A stretch of DNA of 45,893 bases from Thermoanaerobaculaceae bacterium (GCA_013388425.1 JACADV010000054.1:1-45893), one strand, 5' to 3'; numbered from the stretch's first letter, positions 8,677-17,520 are shown. The notes: generated by a model from the letters alone, not told the origin. Made by a program: numbers and translations.

Positions 8677-9942
8677 GTGAGGGTCGTCCTCCTCAACACC
8701 CATTCGGTGCTCAACTCGGGCGATGCAGCCATCGTCGTGGCGGAGATCGAGCTGCTGCGCGAACTCTTGGGGGACGTGCAAATCACCGCCACTTCCCGCA
8801 CGCCGCAACAGGATGCCGCGTTCTTTCGAGAACTGCGCGCTACGGTGCTTCCTCCCCTGCTGCCTGCGCCCTCCGTCTGGCGGACGGTGGGAGAGCAACT
8901 GGCCGGGTGTATGGGAAACCTCGCAGCACTCCACATGAAGAGGCGGCTCGTCCACGCCATTGCCCGGGCTGATCTGGTCATCTCTTCAGGCGGTGGCTAC
9001 TTCTTCTCGAACCGCAAGCTACTGCCAGGACCCATGTTCTGGCAGGCGTATGGCCACGTGTTCGTGGCGCAGCGCCTCGGCAAGCGAGTGCTCTTTGCCC
9101 CGCAATCGTTCGGTCCCTTTGCTGACCCGCTTTCGGTCAAACTGGTCAGACGTCTGCTGCAGCACCCCAGGGTCGTTGCTGTGCTCGTACGTGAGGCGAG
9201 CTCCCTGGAGCTGCTGCGCGCGTTGCCAGCCAACGCGGCGCTGGGAAAGCGCATCGCCCTGTGTCCAGACCTCGCCTTCGTGTTCCCCTCCCCGGTCCCA
9301 TCCTCCGTACGGCCAGATGGTGCGAGGGGGCGTGCGCCAGTGCTGGGAGTCACCGTCCGGGAATGGAGTTTTCCCGAGTGCTCCGCCGCCGAACGGGACC
9401 GGAAGCGGGCCGCGTACCTGCACGCAGTGACCGAAGCGTGTCTGGCATTTCACAGGTCGCAGCAGGGGTCGATTTGTATCTTGCCGCAGGCTCGTGGCCC
9501 CGGTCGCTTCGAAGACGACCGCGCGATGGCTCGCGAACTCCACCACCGTCTGGTTAGCGCGATCCCTGCGGCGCATGTGACCCTTGCCGAGCTGGCGCCG
9601 GACCTGCCACCGCAGGGGGTGCTCCGCCTCGTGGCAGGCACGGATCTTCTCCTGGCAACGCGCTTGCACTCGGCGATCTTTGCATGTCTGGCGGGTAGAC
9701 CTTTTCTGGCTATTGGATACCAGCCGAAGACGGCAGGCATCATGAGCATGCTCGGGCTTGAAGACTGCTCCATTCCCATGGGAGCAGTGACCGCCGAGCG
9801 ACTGACGGCCACTCTGCAGCGGCTGGTCTTGGAGGGCCCGTCCCTGGTCGAGCGGCGGATCCGCCCGGCCACAGCACGCCTCGCTGCCCAGGCGCGTGCG
9901 ACAATGACAGCAGTACTCCTCCCTCTTGCCGCGGGACGCTGA
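8677..9942 (+). CDS. Polysaccharide pyruvyl transferase family protein
   Basis: A 421-residue cytoplasmic protein of the polysaccharide pyruvyl transferase family (PF04230), whose members add pyruvate ketals to sugars or act as related glycan transferases. Visible marks are the N-terminal NTHSVLNSGDAAIV, SGGGYFFSN, the FAPQSFGPF motif, and the C-terminal ATRLHSAIFACLAGRPFLAI segment with its conserved Arg-His pair. I chose the GTG at 8677, four bases after the upstream stop and preceded by AGGAAAG; a longer frame from 8629 would overlap the methyltransferase. Pyruvylation would add a negative charge to the exported glycan. Confidence 0.87.
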   Translation: MRVVLLNTHSVLNSGDAAIVVAEIELLRELLGDVQITATSRTPQQDAAFFRELRATVLPPLLPAPSVWRTVGEQLAGCMGNLAALHMKRRLVHAIARADLVISSGGGYFFSNRKLLPGPMFWQAYGHVFVAQRLGKRVLFAPQSFGPFADPLSVKLVRRLLQHPRVVAVLVREASSLELLRALPANAALGKRIALCPDLAFVFPSPVPSSVRPDGARGRAPVLGVTVREWSFPECSAAERDRKRAAYLHAVTEACLAFHRSQQGSICILPQARGPGRFEDDRAMARELHHRLVSAIPAAHVTLAELAPDLPPQGVLRLVAGTDLLLATRLHSAIFACLAGRPFLAIGYQPKTAGIMSMLGLEDCSIPMGAVTAERLTATLQRLVLEGPSLVERRIRPATARLAAQARATMTAVLLPLAAGR

Positions 9943-9944
9943 AG

Positions 9945-11165
9945 ATGAAGATTTTGCTGGTCAATAAGTTCCTCTTCCTCAACGGGGGGAGCGAGGCGTG
10001 CCTGTTCGACACGGGCCGCTGGCTGAAGGAGCGCGGACACCACGTGGTGTATCTGGGGATGGCGGACCGGCGCAACGCGCCGCTCGCGGACCCCACCTAC
10101 CTGGTCAGTCACGTCGACTTGGAGACCGCCTCGTGGCGGGAGCAGGCTCGGGTGGCAGGCCGTATCCTCTGGTCGCTGGAAGCCCAGCGAGTGCTGGAAC
10201 GTGCCATCGCCGAGCACGCACCTGACATTGCCCACCTCCACAACGTCTATCACCAAATTTCACCGTCCATCCTCCACGTCCTGCGCAGAGCCGCCATCCC
10301 CGCCGTGATGACGCTGCACGACTACAAGCTCGTGTGCCCCGTCTACACCCTCTACCGGGCCGGCGGGCCCTGCGAACGGTGCCGCGGTGGGAGGTACACC
10401 AACTGCGTCTTGTATCGCTGCTGCAAGGGTTCGTTTGGCAAGAGCTTCCTGGCCGCTGTGGAGATGTTCCTGCACCATCGCGTGCTGAAGGTGTACCGGA
10501 GCGTGTCACGCTTCATTGCGCCGAGTCGCTTCTTGGCTGCCAAGGTGGCCCAGCTGGGGTTTTTGGGACCGATTTGCTACCTGCCCAACGCAGTGGATGT
10601 GGCCGCGCTGCCGGCACCAGCCACGACGCCGGGTGATGGTGTCGTCTATTTCGGGCGGTTAACGGAGGAAAAAGGGGTTCTCACGGTGCTCGACGCCGTT
10701 GCCGGTTTGAACGTACCGTGCACCATCGTTGGCGATGGCCCTTTCGCTGCGAGGCTTCGGGCTGTGGCGGCGCAGCGCCGTCTCACCCACGTCCGCTTCT
10801 TGGGTCAGCTTGGCTTCCAAGAGACTCTGAGGCACGTGGCGCGTGCGGCTGTGGTCGTGGTTCCCTCCCTGTGGTACGAGAACGCGCCGCGAAACGTGCT
10901 GGAGGCCTTTGCGCTGGCACGGCCAGTGATTGCATCGCGGATCGGGGGGTTGCCAGAACTGGTTCGCGACGGAGTAACCGGCTTGACGTTCGCACCCGGC
11001 AACAGCGACGATCTCCGCAGGGCCATGTTGGTGCTCCTGGAGAACCCTCAGGTAGCTGTCGCGATGGGCCTGGCGGGCCGCCGCCTCGTCGAGGCAGAGT
11101 ATAGTGCTGCGTCGTACACTGGCGGCCTTCTGGCAATCTACGAGGACGCCCTGGGGAGGCATTAA
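9945..11165 (+). CDS. GT4 family glycosyltransferase (Cys-rich subtype)
   Basis: A 406-residue GT-B fold glycosyltransferase. The N-terminal domain starts KILLVNKFLFLNGGSE, and the C-terminal nucleotide-sugar domain has VYFGRLTEEKG and YENAPRNVLEAFALARPVIAS with the conserved E-x7-E type signature. The middle of the N-terminal domain (about residues 125-160) holds a cysteine cluster (VCPVYTLY, CERCRGG, YRCC) seen in a subset of GT4 enzymes and probably structural or metal-binding. It transfers a sugar onto the lipid-linked repeat unit in the cytoplasm. The ATG lies two bases past the upstream stop. Donor and linkage are unknown. Confidence 0.92.
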   Translation: MKILLVNKFLFLNGGSEACLFDTGRWLKERGHHVVYLGMADRRNAPLADPTYLVSHVDLETASWREQARVAGRILWSLEAQRVLERAIAEHAPDIAHLHNVYHQISPSILHVLRRAAIPAVMTLHDYKLVCPVYTLYRAGGPCERCRGGRYTNCVLYRCCKGSFGKSFLAAVEMFLHHRVLKVYRSVSRFIAPSRFLAAKVAQLGFLGPICYLPNAVDVAALPAPATTPGDGVVYFGRLTEEKGVLTVLDAVAGLNVPCTIVGDGPFAARLRAVAAQRRLTHVRFLGQLGFQETLRHVARAAVVVVPSLWYENAPRNVLEAFALARPVIASRIGGLPELVRDGVTGLTFAPGNSDDLRRAMLVLLENPQVAVAMGLAGRRLVEAEYSAASYTGGLLAIYEDALGRH

Positions 11166-12141
11166 GTTGGAGGCCGCGGTCATCGTCACCTACCGGTGTC
11201 CGAGCGCGTGCCAGCGCTGCCACACGTGGCAAAACCCCACGGCAGTCCATGAAGAGTTTTCCCCGGCGCTCCTGGAGAAGCTCCCGGCCCTTTCCTTTTG
11301 CAACGTCACGGGCGGTGAACCACTGGTACGCCACGATCTGCCCGAGATCATCGACATTCTGCTTGCCAGGAGCCGCCGGGTGGTGGTTTCGACGAGCGGC
11401 TACTTCACCGACCAAACGATGCAGCTGGCCGAGCGGTTCCCGAGACTGGGCATTCGGGTTTCCCTCGAGGGGCTACCGGCCGCCAGCGACCGGCTGCGGG
11501 GGATGAAGGACTCTTTTGACCACGGGTTGCGTACGTTGCTGGAACTCACCAAGCGTCGGCACCGCGACGTGGGCTTCTCGGTCACCATCTCCGAGGAGAA
11601 CGCCCGTGATGTGCCACACCTCTACCGCCTGGCGCGTGGCATGGGGTGGGAGTTCGCCACGGCTGCGGTCCACAACTCGGACTACTTCCATAAGACCGAC
11701 AACCGGATCACCAACCGCGAAGTGGTTGTTGCGGCGCTGAACGAGCTCATGTGCGAGCTGCTGCGATCCTGGCGGGTGAAGGACTGGTTCCGTGCCTATT
11801 TCAATCATGGCATTGTCAACTACGTACAGGGCCGCCCTCGCTTGCTCCCCTGCGCTGCTGGCAGCGGGGTGTTCTTCCTCGATCCGCGCGGCGAGATCCT
11901 GCCGTGCAACGGCATGGAGCGCTCGCTCTGGTACCAGAGCTTCGGGAACCTCCACGATGCCGACTTCCACACGATCTGGAACTCCCAGCGCGCTGCCACG
12001 ATCCGCAAGACTGTCAGCACGTGCCCCAAGAACTGCTGGATGATCGGTACCGTCAGCCCGCTCCTGCGGGCCAACCCTCTCGTGGCGGCACGCTGGATCG
12101 TGGGTGCCCAGGCTCGGCGGCTGCGGGGGCGGCAACCGTGA
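11104..12141 (+). CDS. Radical SAM protein with SPASM-like C-terminus
   Basis: A 345-residue radical SAM protein. The cluster cysteines are Cys32, Cys36 and Cys39 in VTYRCPSACQRCHTW, followed by NVTGGEPLVR (SAM binding). The C-terminal region has LLPCAAGSGVFF, ILPCNGMERS and CPKNCWMIG, cysteines suited to a second iron-sulfur cluster. The start is uncertain. The GTG at 11104 overlaps the upstream GT4 by 62 bases. A TTG at 11167 lies right after the GT4 stop, with GGGGAGG seven bases before it, and would trim 21 residues without touching the cluster motif. This enzyme and the one at 6616 are different subfamilies. It is sandwiched between two glycosyltransferases, so a sugar substrate is plausible. 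Confidence 0.88.
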   Translation: MLRRTLAAFWQSTRTPWGGIKLEAAVIVTYRCPSACQRCHTWQNPTAVHEEFSPALLEKLPALSFCNVTGGEPLVRHDLPEIIDILLARSRRVVVSTSGYFTDQTMQLAERFPRLGIRVSLEGLPAASDRLRGMKDSFDHGLRTLLELTKRRHRDVGFSVTISEENARDVPHLYRLARGMGWEFATAAVHNSDYFHKTDNRITNREVVVAALNELMCELLRSWRVKDWFRAYFNHGIVNYVQGRPRLLPCAAGSGVFFLDPRGEILPCNGMERSLWYQSFGNLHDADFHTIWNSQRAATIRKTVSTCPKNCWMIGTVSPLLRANPLVAARWIVGAQARRLRGRQP

Positions 12142-13259
12142 GAATTGCCTTCATCGGACTGAAGGGGCTTCCCGTTCCGTGGACGGGCATCGAGTTCCAC
12201 GTGGATCGCATCGCGCGCGGCCTGGCGGCCGCGGGGCACCAGGTCACCGCCTATGTGCGGCCGCACTATACCGACGCCACGCTGAAGGAGTATCGAGGCG
12301 TTCGTCTCCTTCACCTGCCGACCATTCGCTCCAAGCACCTGGATGCCTCGGTCCACAGCTTCCTGGCAGCCGTGGACGCCCTCTTTCGCCACTACCACGT
12401 GGTGCACTTCCACTGCATCGGACCGGGCTTCTTCAGCTTCATCCCCAGACTTTCTGGCAAGCGCGTGGTGTGCACGGTGCACCGGCTCGATTGGCAGTCG
12501 GACAAGTGGGGGAGGCTGGCCCGGTGGGCCTTGCGAGTGGGCGAGTGGGTAGTGGTTCACGCGGCCCACCGGCTCATCGTCGTGTCCAAAGACCTCGAGG
12601 CGTACTTCTGGGAAACGTATGGGCGGCGTGCCGTCTTCATCCCCAACGGAATCGATCCGGTGCAGCCACGTCCGCCGCAGGAGATCAGCCGCCGCTGGGG
12701 CCTTGCTGGGGGGGACTACGTGCTGTTTCTGGGCCGCCTCTCACCCGAGAAGCGCGTTGACTGGCTCATCCGTGCCTTTCGTGCCCTGCCTCGCCCCGAG
12801 TGTGATGGGAAGCCGGTCAAGCTCGTGATTGCTGGCGGCTGCAACGCGACGGAACCGTACGTGGCTGCGTTGCGGCAGTCGGCTGGGGACGATTCGCGGG
12901 TCGTCTTTGCCGGGTTTGTTTCCGGCACTCTCAAGGAAGAACTGTTGAGCAACGCCGCCCTGTTCGTGCTCCCTTCACGCGTCGAAGGGATGCCGATCGT
13001 GTTGCTGGAGGCGAAAGCATACGGGATCTGCTGCCTGGCCAGCGACATCCCTTCCCATCGGGAGCTCATCCACGACGGGGTAGATGGCCGGCTGTTCGCG
13101 GCAGAGGATGCGGGGGATCTTCTCGCCAAGCTCCAAGAGACCCTCGACGACGGAGAGGCCCGCGTGCGATTGGTCGCTGCTGCGCGCCAGCGGATTGCCA
13201 GCAGGCTGCTCTGGGACGACGTGGTGGCGCGAACCCTCGCCGTTTACCGCGGGGTGTGA
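12138..13259 (+). CDS. GT4 family glycosyltransferase
   Basis: A 373-residue GT-B glycosyltransferase. The N-terminus RIAFIGLKGLPVPWTGIEFHVDRIA is typical of GT4 enzymes of the WcaI/rhamnosyl-like group. The C-terminal domain shows VLFLGRLSPEKRVDWLI and PSRVEGMPIVLLEAKAYG, with the acidic donor-binding motif. The GTG start overlaps the upstream stop in GTGA, and the frame is open further upstream only inside the preceding gene. It ends the long operon. Its last 16 bases overlap the end of a convergent methyltransferase gene. Confidence 0.93.
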   Translation: MRIAFIGLKGLPVPWTGIEFHVDRIARGLAAAGHQVTAYVRPHYTDATLKEYRGVRLLHLPTIRSKHLDASVHSFLAAVDALFRHYHVVHFHCIGPGFFSFIPRLSGKRVVCTVHRLDWQSDKWGRLARWALRVGEWVVVHAAHRLIVVSKDLEAYFWETYGRRAVFIPNGIDPVQPRPPQEISRRWGLAGGDYVLFLGRLSPEKRVDWLIRAFRALPRPECDGKPVKLVIAGGCNATEPYVAALRQSAGDDSRVVFAGFVSGTLKEELLSNAALFVLPSRVEGMPIVLLEAKAYGICCLASDIPSHRELIHDGVDGRLFAAEDAGDLLAKLQETLDDGEARVRLVAAARQRIASRLLWDDVVARTLAVYRGV

Positions 13260-14056
13260 GGCCACCCCCCCGCGCCCCGGGGCCGACGCGCGACGGTGAC
13301 GATGCCACCGCCCAGCCTGCGGCTGCGAAGAAACACGCCGGAGTGGTGACCCAGCAGCACGAGAGGTAGGCTTGCAAGCCTCGAGAGGCGCGAGACCCAG
13401 AGTCCCAGCCAGGGTGGCAACCGCTCCAGGTTCAATAGCGTCAAGTCCGCAAACTGCGTGTGGTTCGCCTCGATGATCTCGAGGCCGGCTGCTCGCTGGG
13501 CTGCCACCAAACTTTCGCACGTGAGGGGGCCATAAATAGACCCCACCGTGGGGTTGAGCCGCCTGGAGAGGCGGACAATGGAGCCGGGAATGTTTGGCAC
13601 CCAGGTGATGAGCACTCCGCCTGGGGCCAGGAATCGAGCAAAGGCAGCGAGGACCGCGTCGGGGTCGCCAAAGTGCTCGACCACGCCGAGACTGAACACC
13701 GCATCGAACTGGCCGACCAATCCCTCCCCGATTTGGAAGACATCGGCCAGCACCAACGTGGCCGAGGCGGCATGAAGCGCCAGGTGCTTTCGCGCCTGGA
13801 GCACCCCCTCCAGCGAGTAGTCCACTCCTAGAGCTGACAGGCAAAAGACCTTCGAAAAGTAGGGGAGCCAGACGGACGAGCCGCACCCGATTTCGAGCAA
13901 CCTGCCGCCCTTCCGGGCAGCAAGATGACGGCGAAAGATGCGGTCGAGCTCGCAGTCGAGCAGATAGCGGCCGGGCCGTGGCCAGTTGTAGCCGCGCGGT
14001 CCGCGAAGGTGACGAGTTCGCCAGTAAGCCGGAGTGGTGAGCGGTTGAGGGCTCAC
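13244..14056 (-). CDS. Class I SAM-dependent methyltransferase
   Basis: A 270-residue methyltransferase. Motif I is LLEIGCGSSVWLPYF, followed by ALGVDYSLEGVLQ (acidic motif II) and FDAVFSLGVVEHFGDPD, the typical catalytic-loop region of glycan-locus methyltransferases. Its C-terminal hydrophobic stretch (WLGLWVSRLSRLASLPLVLLGHHSG) is common in relatives. In-frame GTG codons at 14071, 14062 and 14056 are all preceded by purine-rich sequence. I prefer 14056, which has GTGAGG upstream; an ATG further upstream would run into the O-antigen ligase gene. It follows that gene by 46 bases on the same strand and overlaps the convergent GT4 end by 16 bases. The target is probably a sugar hydroxyl or carboxyl. 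Confidence 0.85.
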   Translation of the reverse strand: MSPQPLTTPAYWRTRHLRGPRGYNWPRPGRYLLDCELDRIFRRHLAARKGGRLLEIGCGSSVWLPYFSKVFCLSALGVDYSLEGVLQARKHLALHAASATLVLADVFQIGEGLVGQFDAVFSLGVVEHFGDPDAVLAAFARFLAPGGVLITWVPNIPGSIVRLSRRLNPTVGSIYGPLTCESLVAAQRAAGLEIIEANHTQFADLTLLNLERLPPWLGLWVSRLSRLASLPLVLLGHHSGVFLRSRRLGGGIVTVARRPRGAGGWPHTPR

Positions 14057-14102
14057 GCACACCTCACCCACCGCATCCCTCGCGCCGCCACGGGAGCACC
14101 CT

Positions 14103-15512
14103 TCATGCGGTGTGGTCCTGCTTGCCGCCAAGATTGCTGGCGGCGAGGGTGCCCACAATCACCCAGAAGGGCACGGCAAGGTGGGGGCTTTCCAGGAGCA
14201 GGCTTGTGACCCCGTAGCTGGCGAGGCTGGCGTACAGGCCGAGGATCACCACCAGGGAGGAGGTGCTCTTGCCACCCGCCCCTCGCCTTCCAAGCGCTGC
14301 AAGGCCCCGCCCCAGGGCCACGAGGTTGACAGCGGCCACCAGTGCCAGCACGGGAAGCCCCGTGCGCATGGCGATGGTGAGGTAGGTGTTGTGGGCGTTG
14401 CCACAGTTGGACAGAGGGGAACTTGCCAACTCGCAGTGGAAATCGGGGAAGAGCGCCGCGGGGGGTCCGAACCCGACCCCCACCCAGGGCGAGTGGCGGA
14501 TGCGCAGGAGCGCGTTGCGCCACGCTTGCGTGCGGAACGCAACGCTGCTGTTGACGCTGCCCCACGGTGCGCGCCGGACATCCAGGGTGGCAGCACTCCC
14601 AGGCCGGGCCCCCGGTGCGGCCATCCCGCCCAGCCAGCGGCGGCTCACCACCGCCAGCGCGTGTCCTGCTGGGACATCTCCGTCAATGACGACTGGCCGA
14701 CTCAAAGGCAGCGCAGCAAGCGCTGCCGTCACGAGCGCCACGGTCCCCAGCCAAGCGACGAGCCGTGAAGGGCGCAGGTGCTGCACAACTTCGCCGGCCC
14801 AGTGCCGGCCTGCAAGCACGGCGAGCAGACTTGCCAGGAGCACGCCGAGCATCGTCCGGTAGGCGGAGAGGAACACCACGAAACTACACGCTGCGACGCC
14901 GAACCAGCGGCCGACCCCGCGCCACCCCCTGGTGTAGCGCCAGGGCAGCAGCACACCCACGAGCCCCAGCCACGCCAGGATGCCCGCAAACGACGGCACG
15001 GCGTGGCCGTCAATGAGGGAGGGCCGGGCGAGGAACCGCCCCGTCCACACGAGGGCTCCCACCACCGAACCCCCCACCAACGCGCGCGCAACGCGTGCTG
15101 TGGTGCCGCCCAGCTCCCGGAAGGCCAGGGCAAAGAAGGCAAACGCAGCGTAGTAAACCAGCGCCGCATCGCGCAGGGCGGCGAGGCCGAACCCCACCGC
15201 AAGCCCCCGCGCCGTAAAGGCGGCTCCGACCGCCAGGTACGCGAGGAGCAGCCACTCCAACGCCCCCAGGCGCAGCACCAGCCGCCTCCGCCACACGGTG
15301 ATGGCCACCAGCAAGCTGCCGAGCAGGAGGATCGTTGCCTCGTTGGCGAAGATCGGCACGCCAGCCAGGGAAAAGTGCAGGCGCGAGAAGTCGCGCTGGA
15401 GGGCAGCCACGGCTGCCAGGTGCGCCACGAACACGAAGCGGTACACCCTTGCCAGCACCTCGCTGCCGCTGCCGGTGGCTGCTGCTCCCTGCTCAGGAAT
15501 GGAGCTGGTCAC
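14103..15512 (-). CDS. O-antigen ligase family membrane protein
   Basis: A predicted polytopic inner-membrane protein of 469 residues in the Wzy_C/O-antigen ligase family. There are about ten hydrophobic segments and a long periplasmic loop carrying WLGGMAAPG, then FRTQAWRNALLRIRHSPWVGVGFGP, a characteristic ligase pattern with the conserved Arg and Gly-x-Gly. NAHNTYLTIAMRTGLPVL follows before the last helices. It joins or polymerises glycan chains in the periplasm. I start it at the GTG at 15512, because the longer open frame upstream is antisense-shadow sequence that overlaps the WecG-type gene. It lies 56 bases after that gene. This is the second ligase/polymerase-like protein of the locus. 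Confidence 0.87.
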   Translation of the reverse strand: MTSSIPEQGAAATGSGSEVLARVYRFVFVAHLAAVAALQRDFSRLHFSLAGVPIFANEATILLLGSLLVAITVWRRRLVLRLGALEWLLLAYLAVGAAFTARGLAVGFGLAALRDAALVYYAAFAFFALAFRELGGTTARVARALVGGSVVGALVWTGRFLARPSLIDGHAVPSFAGILAWLGLVGVLLPWRYTRGWRGVGRWFGVAACSFVVFLSAYRTMLGVLLASLLAVLAGRHWAGEVVQHLRPSRLVAWLGTVALVTAALAALPLSRPVVIDGDVPAGHALAVVSRRWLGGMAAPGARPGSAATLDVRRAPWGSVNSSVAFRTQAWRNALLRIRHSPWVGVGFGPPAALFPDFHCELASSPLSNCGNAHNTYLTIAMRTGLPVLALVAAVNLVALGRGLAALGRRGAGGKSTSSLVVILGLYASLASYGVTSLLLESPHLAVPFWVIVGTLAASNLGGKQDHTA

Positions 15513-15568
15513 CGGCGCATTTTCGCACGTTTCCTGGCGCAGCGGGGCAGGTGCGCTGAACTGGGCCC

Positions 15569-16429
15569 TCAGTCGCTGGGAAAGTGGCGCAGGCGCAAGA
15601 GCTGTGCTGCGGCGAGGAGAGCGAAGAGGGGGTAACGACGGTACCTTCCCGAGAGTCGGCGCGGTTCGCTTCCCCAGCGGAACAGCCATTCGCACCCCGC
15701 CCGCTGCACCCAGCGCGGCGCCTGGCGCTTGCGACCCGAGAGGAAGTCGAAGGCGGCTCCCACCCCCACCAGGACCGGCGCCTCCAGGCACTCCCGGTGA
15801 CAGGCCATCCACCGCTCCTGCTTGGGCGAACCGAGGCCCACCCAGACAATGTCCGGGCGTGCCGCGTTGATGGTTGCCATGAGCTGTTCCTCCTCGGCAA
15901 ACGAGGGGGGGTGAAAGGGCGGCGACGCTGTCCCGACCACCGCCAGGCCGGGGAAGCGTTGGCCCAGGCGCTGGGCCAGCTCGTCGGCAACACCGGCCGC
16001 GCCACCGCAGAAGAAGTGGCGCCACCCCGTCACCAGGGACCGCTGGCAGGTGGCAAGCAGGAGATCCGGTCCGTACACCCGCTCTACGTGCCGGTGTCCC
16101 TGCAGCCGCAGCAACCAGACGATGGCCATGCCGTCCGGAGTGGTGAGTCCAGCGTGGTTGAAGATGCGCCGCAGGGCGGGGTCGTTGCGGCAGTCCATGA
16201 TGCTGTGGGCAGGGGTCACGCACACGTACTGACGCTGGCGCTGTCCGATCCACGCCTCGAAGGCGGCCAGCACCGCCCCCATGTCCACGGCCGAAACCCG
16301 CACCCCCAGGATGTTGGCGCGCGGCGGCTCCCGGTCGGCGACGCCCTGGCCGGCAGAGACTCCACCCTGGCAACTTGCCCGTGGGGGACCGGCCGGAGAA
16401 GGTGTGGCCTGGGGTGGGACGCGGGGCAT
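15569..16429 (-). CDS. WecG/TagA/CpsF family glycosyltransferase
   Basis: A 286-residue enzyme of the GT26 family, which adds N-acetylmannosamine(uronic acid) or a related sugar to a lipid-linked acceptor. The TPAHSIMDCRND segment and TTPDGMAIVWLLR contain the conserved Asp used as catalytic base in TagA. FFCGGAAGVADELA, VGLGSPKQERWM and GVGAAFDFLSG are further family signatures. The first 36 residues are Pro-rich and atypical, so a start nearer RANILGVRV is possible. It lies 11 bases downstream of the epimerase gene on the same strand and before the O-antigen ligase. The family supports repeat-unit assembly; the exact sugar is unknown. Confidence 0.93.
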   Translation of the reverse strand: MPRVPPQATPSPAGPPRASCQGGVSAGQGVADREPPRANILGVRVSAVDMGAVLAAFEAWIGQRQRQYVCVTPAHSIMDCRNDPALRRIFNHAGLTTPDGMAIVWLLRLQGHRHVERVYGPDLLLATCQRSLVTGWRHFFCGGAAGVADELAQRLGQRFPGLAVVGTASPPFHPPSFAEEEQLMATINAARPDIVWVGLGSPKQERWMACHRECLEAPVLVGVGAAFDFLSGRKRQAPRWVQRAGCEWLFRWGSEPRRLSGRYRRYPLFALLAAAQLLRLRHFPSD

Positions 16430-16440
16430 CGAGGTGGGGG

Positions 16441-17466
16441 TTACGGCGCCTGGGCGTAGCGCTGCTTGATGGTGGGAACCAGGTACTCGGCAAAACAGCG
16501 CTCAAGATCGTAGGCGGGTGCGTACCCCCAGTCAGCTCGGGCGGCACTGTCGTCCACGTCGGCGGGCCAGGTGTCCACGATCCCCTGGCGCTTGTGGTCG
16601 GGAGCAAAGGAAATCTCGGCGTTGGGGAACGCCGCCAGCACGAGCTCGCGAATCTCCTGGGCGGAGGGGGCAAAGGCGCCCACGTTGTAGACGGTGTGGT
16701 TGAGGCTCAAGCGGGGTGCCGCCGCCAGGCGCAGCAGCGCCTCCACCGCGTCGGGCATGGCCATGAAGGGGATGCGCGTGTCCGGTCGGACGAAGCAGGC
16801 GTACGGTTTGCCCTGGGCGGCAGCGTGGAGCATCTCCGGCGCAAAATCGGAGGTTCCGCCGGACGGCACGGTGACCGCGGAGATCAAGCCCGGGAAGCGC
16901 AGGCAGCGAAAGTCCACTTTGCCCGCCAATGGCTCGGCGGCCAGCTGCTTGTACCGTTTGGCGTAGTAGCGGCCCAGGTGCTCGCAGTAGAGCTTGTTGC
17001 ACCCGTACATGGTGGTGGGTTTGGTCCACTCGTTCTCCTTCACCTTGCCGACTCGAGCCTTGGTGTCCAGGTCGGGCAGGCCGTAGGCGGCAATGGAGGA
17101 AGGGTAGAGGAACACCACCGGCTTGCCGTGCGACTCCCCCTGCCGCTGGGCGAACTCCAGGAGGTTGAGCGTGCCGTCCACGTTCACCTCGTGGGCTGCC
17201 ACGGGCGTGAACTCCGAGCGCGTGGAGAGCAACGCCGCCAAGTGGAACACCAGGTCCACCTCGAACTCCGCGAGGATCCTGTCCAAGAGGCTGCGGTCCA
17301 GGATCGAGCCGACGAACTCCTGACTGGTACAGCGTGCCACCTCCGCTTCGAGGGGGCGAACGTCCAGTGTGACGATGGGCTTCTCGCTCTGCTGTGCCAG
17401 TCGCTCGATCAGGCCGTGGCCGATCTCGCCGCCCGCTCCGGTGATGAGGATCGCTGCTGTGCGCAT
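16441..17466 (-). CDS. NAD-dependent epimerase/dehydratase
   Basis: A 341-residue short-chain dehydrogenase-fold enzyme. The dinucleotide-binding glycine motif is ILITGAGGEIGHG at the N-terminus, followed by FHLAALLSTRSE and the catalytic Tyr-x3-Lys in YGCNK. The subfamily resembles L-threonine 3-dehydrogenase-like/UDP-glucose epimerase-like proteins that share the TMYGCNK context, so the substrate could be a nucleotide sugar or an amino alcohol. The glycan locus favours a nucleotide sugar. The ATG starts at the divergent intergenic region shared with the flippase gene. Confidence 0.88.
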   Translation of the reverse strand: MRTAAILITGAGGEIGHGLIERLAQQSEKPIVTLDVRPLEAEVARCTSQEFVGSILDRSLLDRILAEFEVDLVFHLAALLSTRSEFTPVAAHEVNVDGTLNLLEFAQRQGESHGKPVVFLYPSSIAAYGLPDLDTKARVGKVKENEWTKPTTMYGCNKLYCEHLGRYYAKRYKQLAAEPLAGKVDFRCLRFPGLISAVTVPSGGTSDFAPEMLHAAAQGKPYACFVRPDTRIPFMAMPDAVEALLRLAAAPRLSLNHTVYNVGAFAPSAQEIRELVLAAFPNAEISFAPDHKRQGIVDTWPADVDDSAARADWGYAPAYDLERCFAEYLVPTIKQRYAQAP

Positions 17467-17504
17467 CGCGCCTCCCGTCCGGGAATTCCGGCCGCACCCC
17501 GGAG

Positions 17505-17520
17505 TGTGAAATGTATCACG
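17505..17520. promoter_or_regulatory. CRP/FNR-family-like palindrome in a divergent intergenic region
   Basis: TGTGA, six bases, then TCACG form a near-perfect copy of the CRP-type consensus (TGTGA-N6-TCACA). It lies in the 99-base gap between the divergent epimerase and flippase genes and is one of the few AT-rich stretches there. A cAMP-receptor-like or other CRP/FNR-family regulator might act on both genes. No such regulator gene is in the window. Confidence 0.45.
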
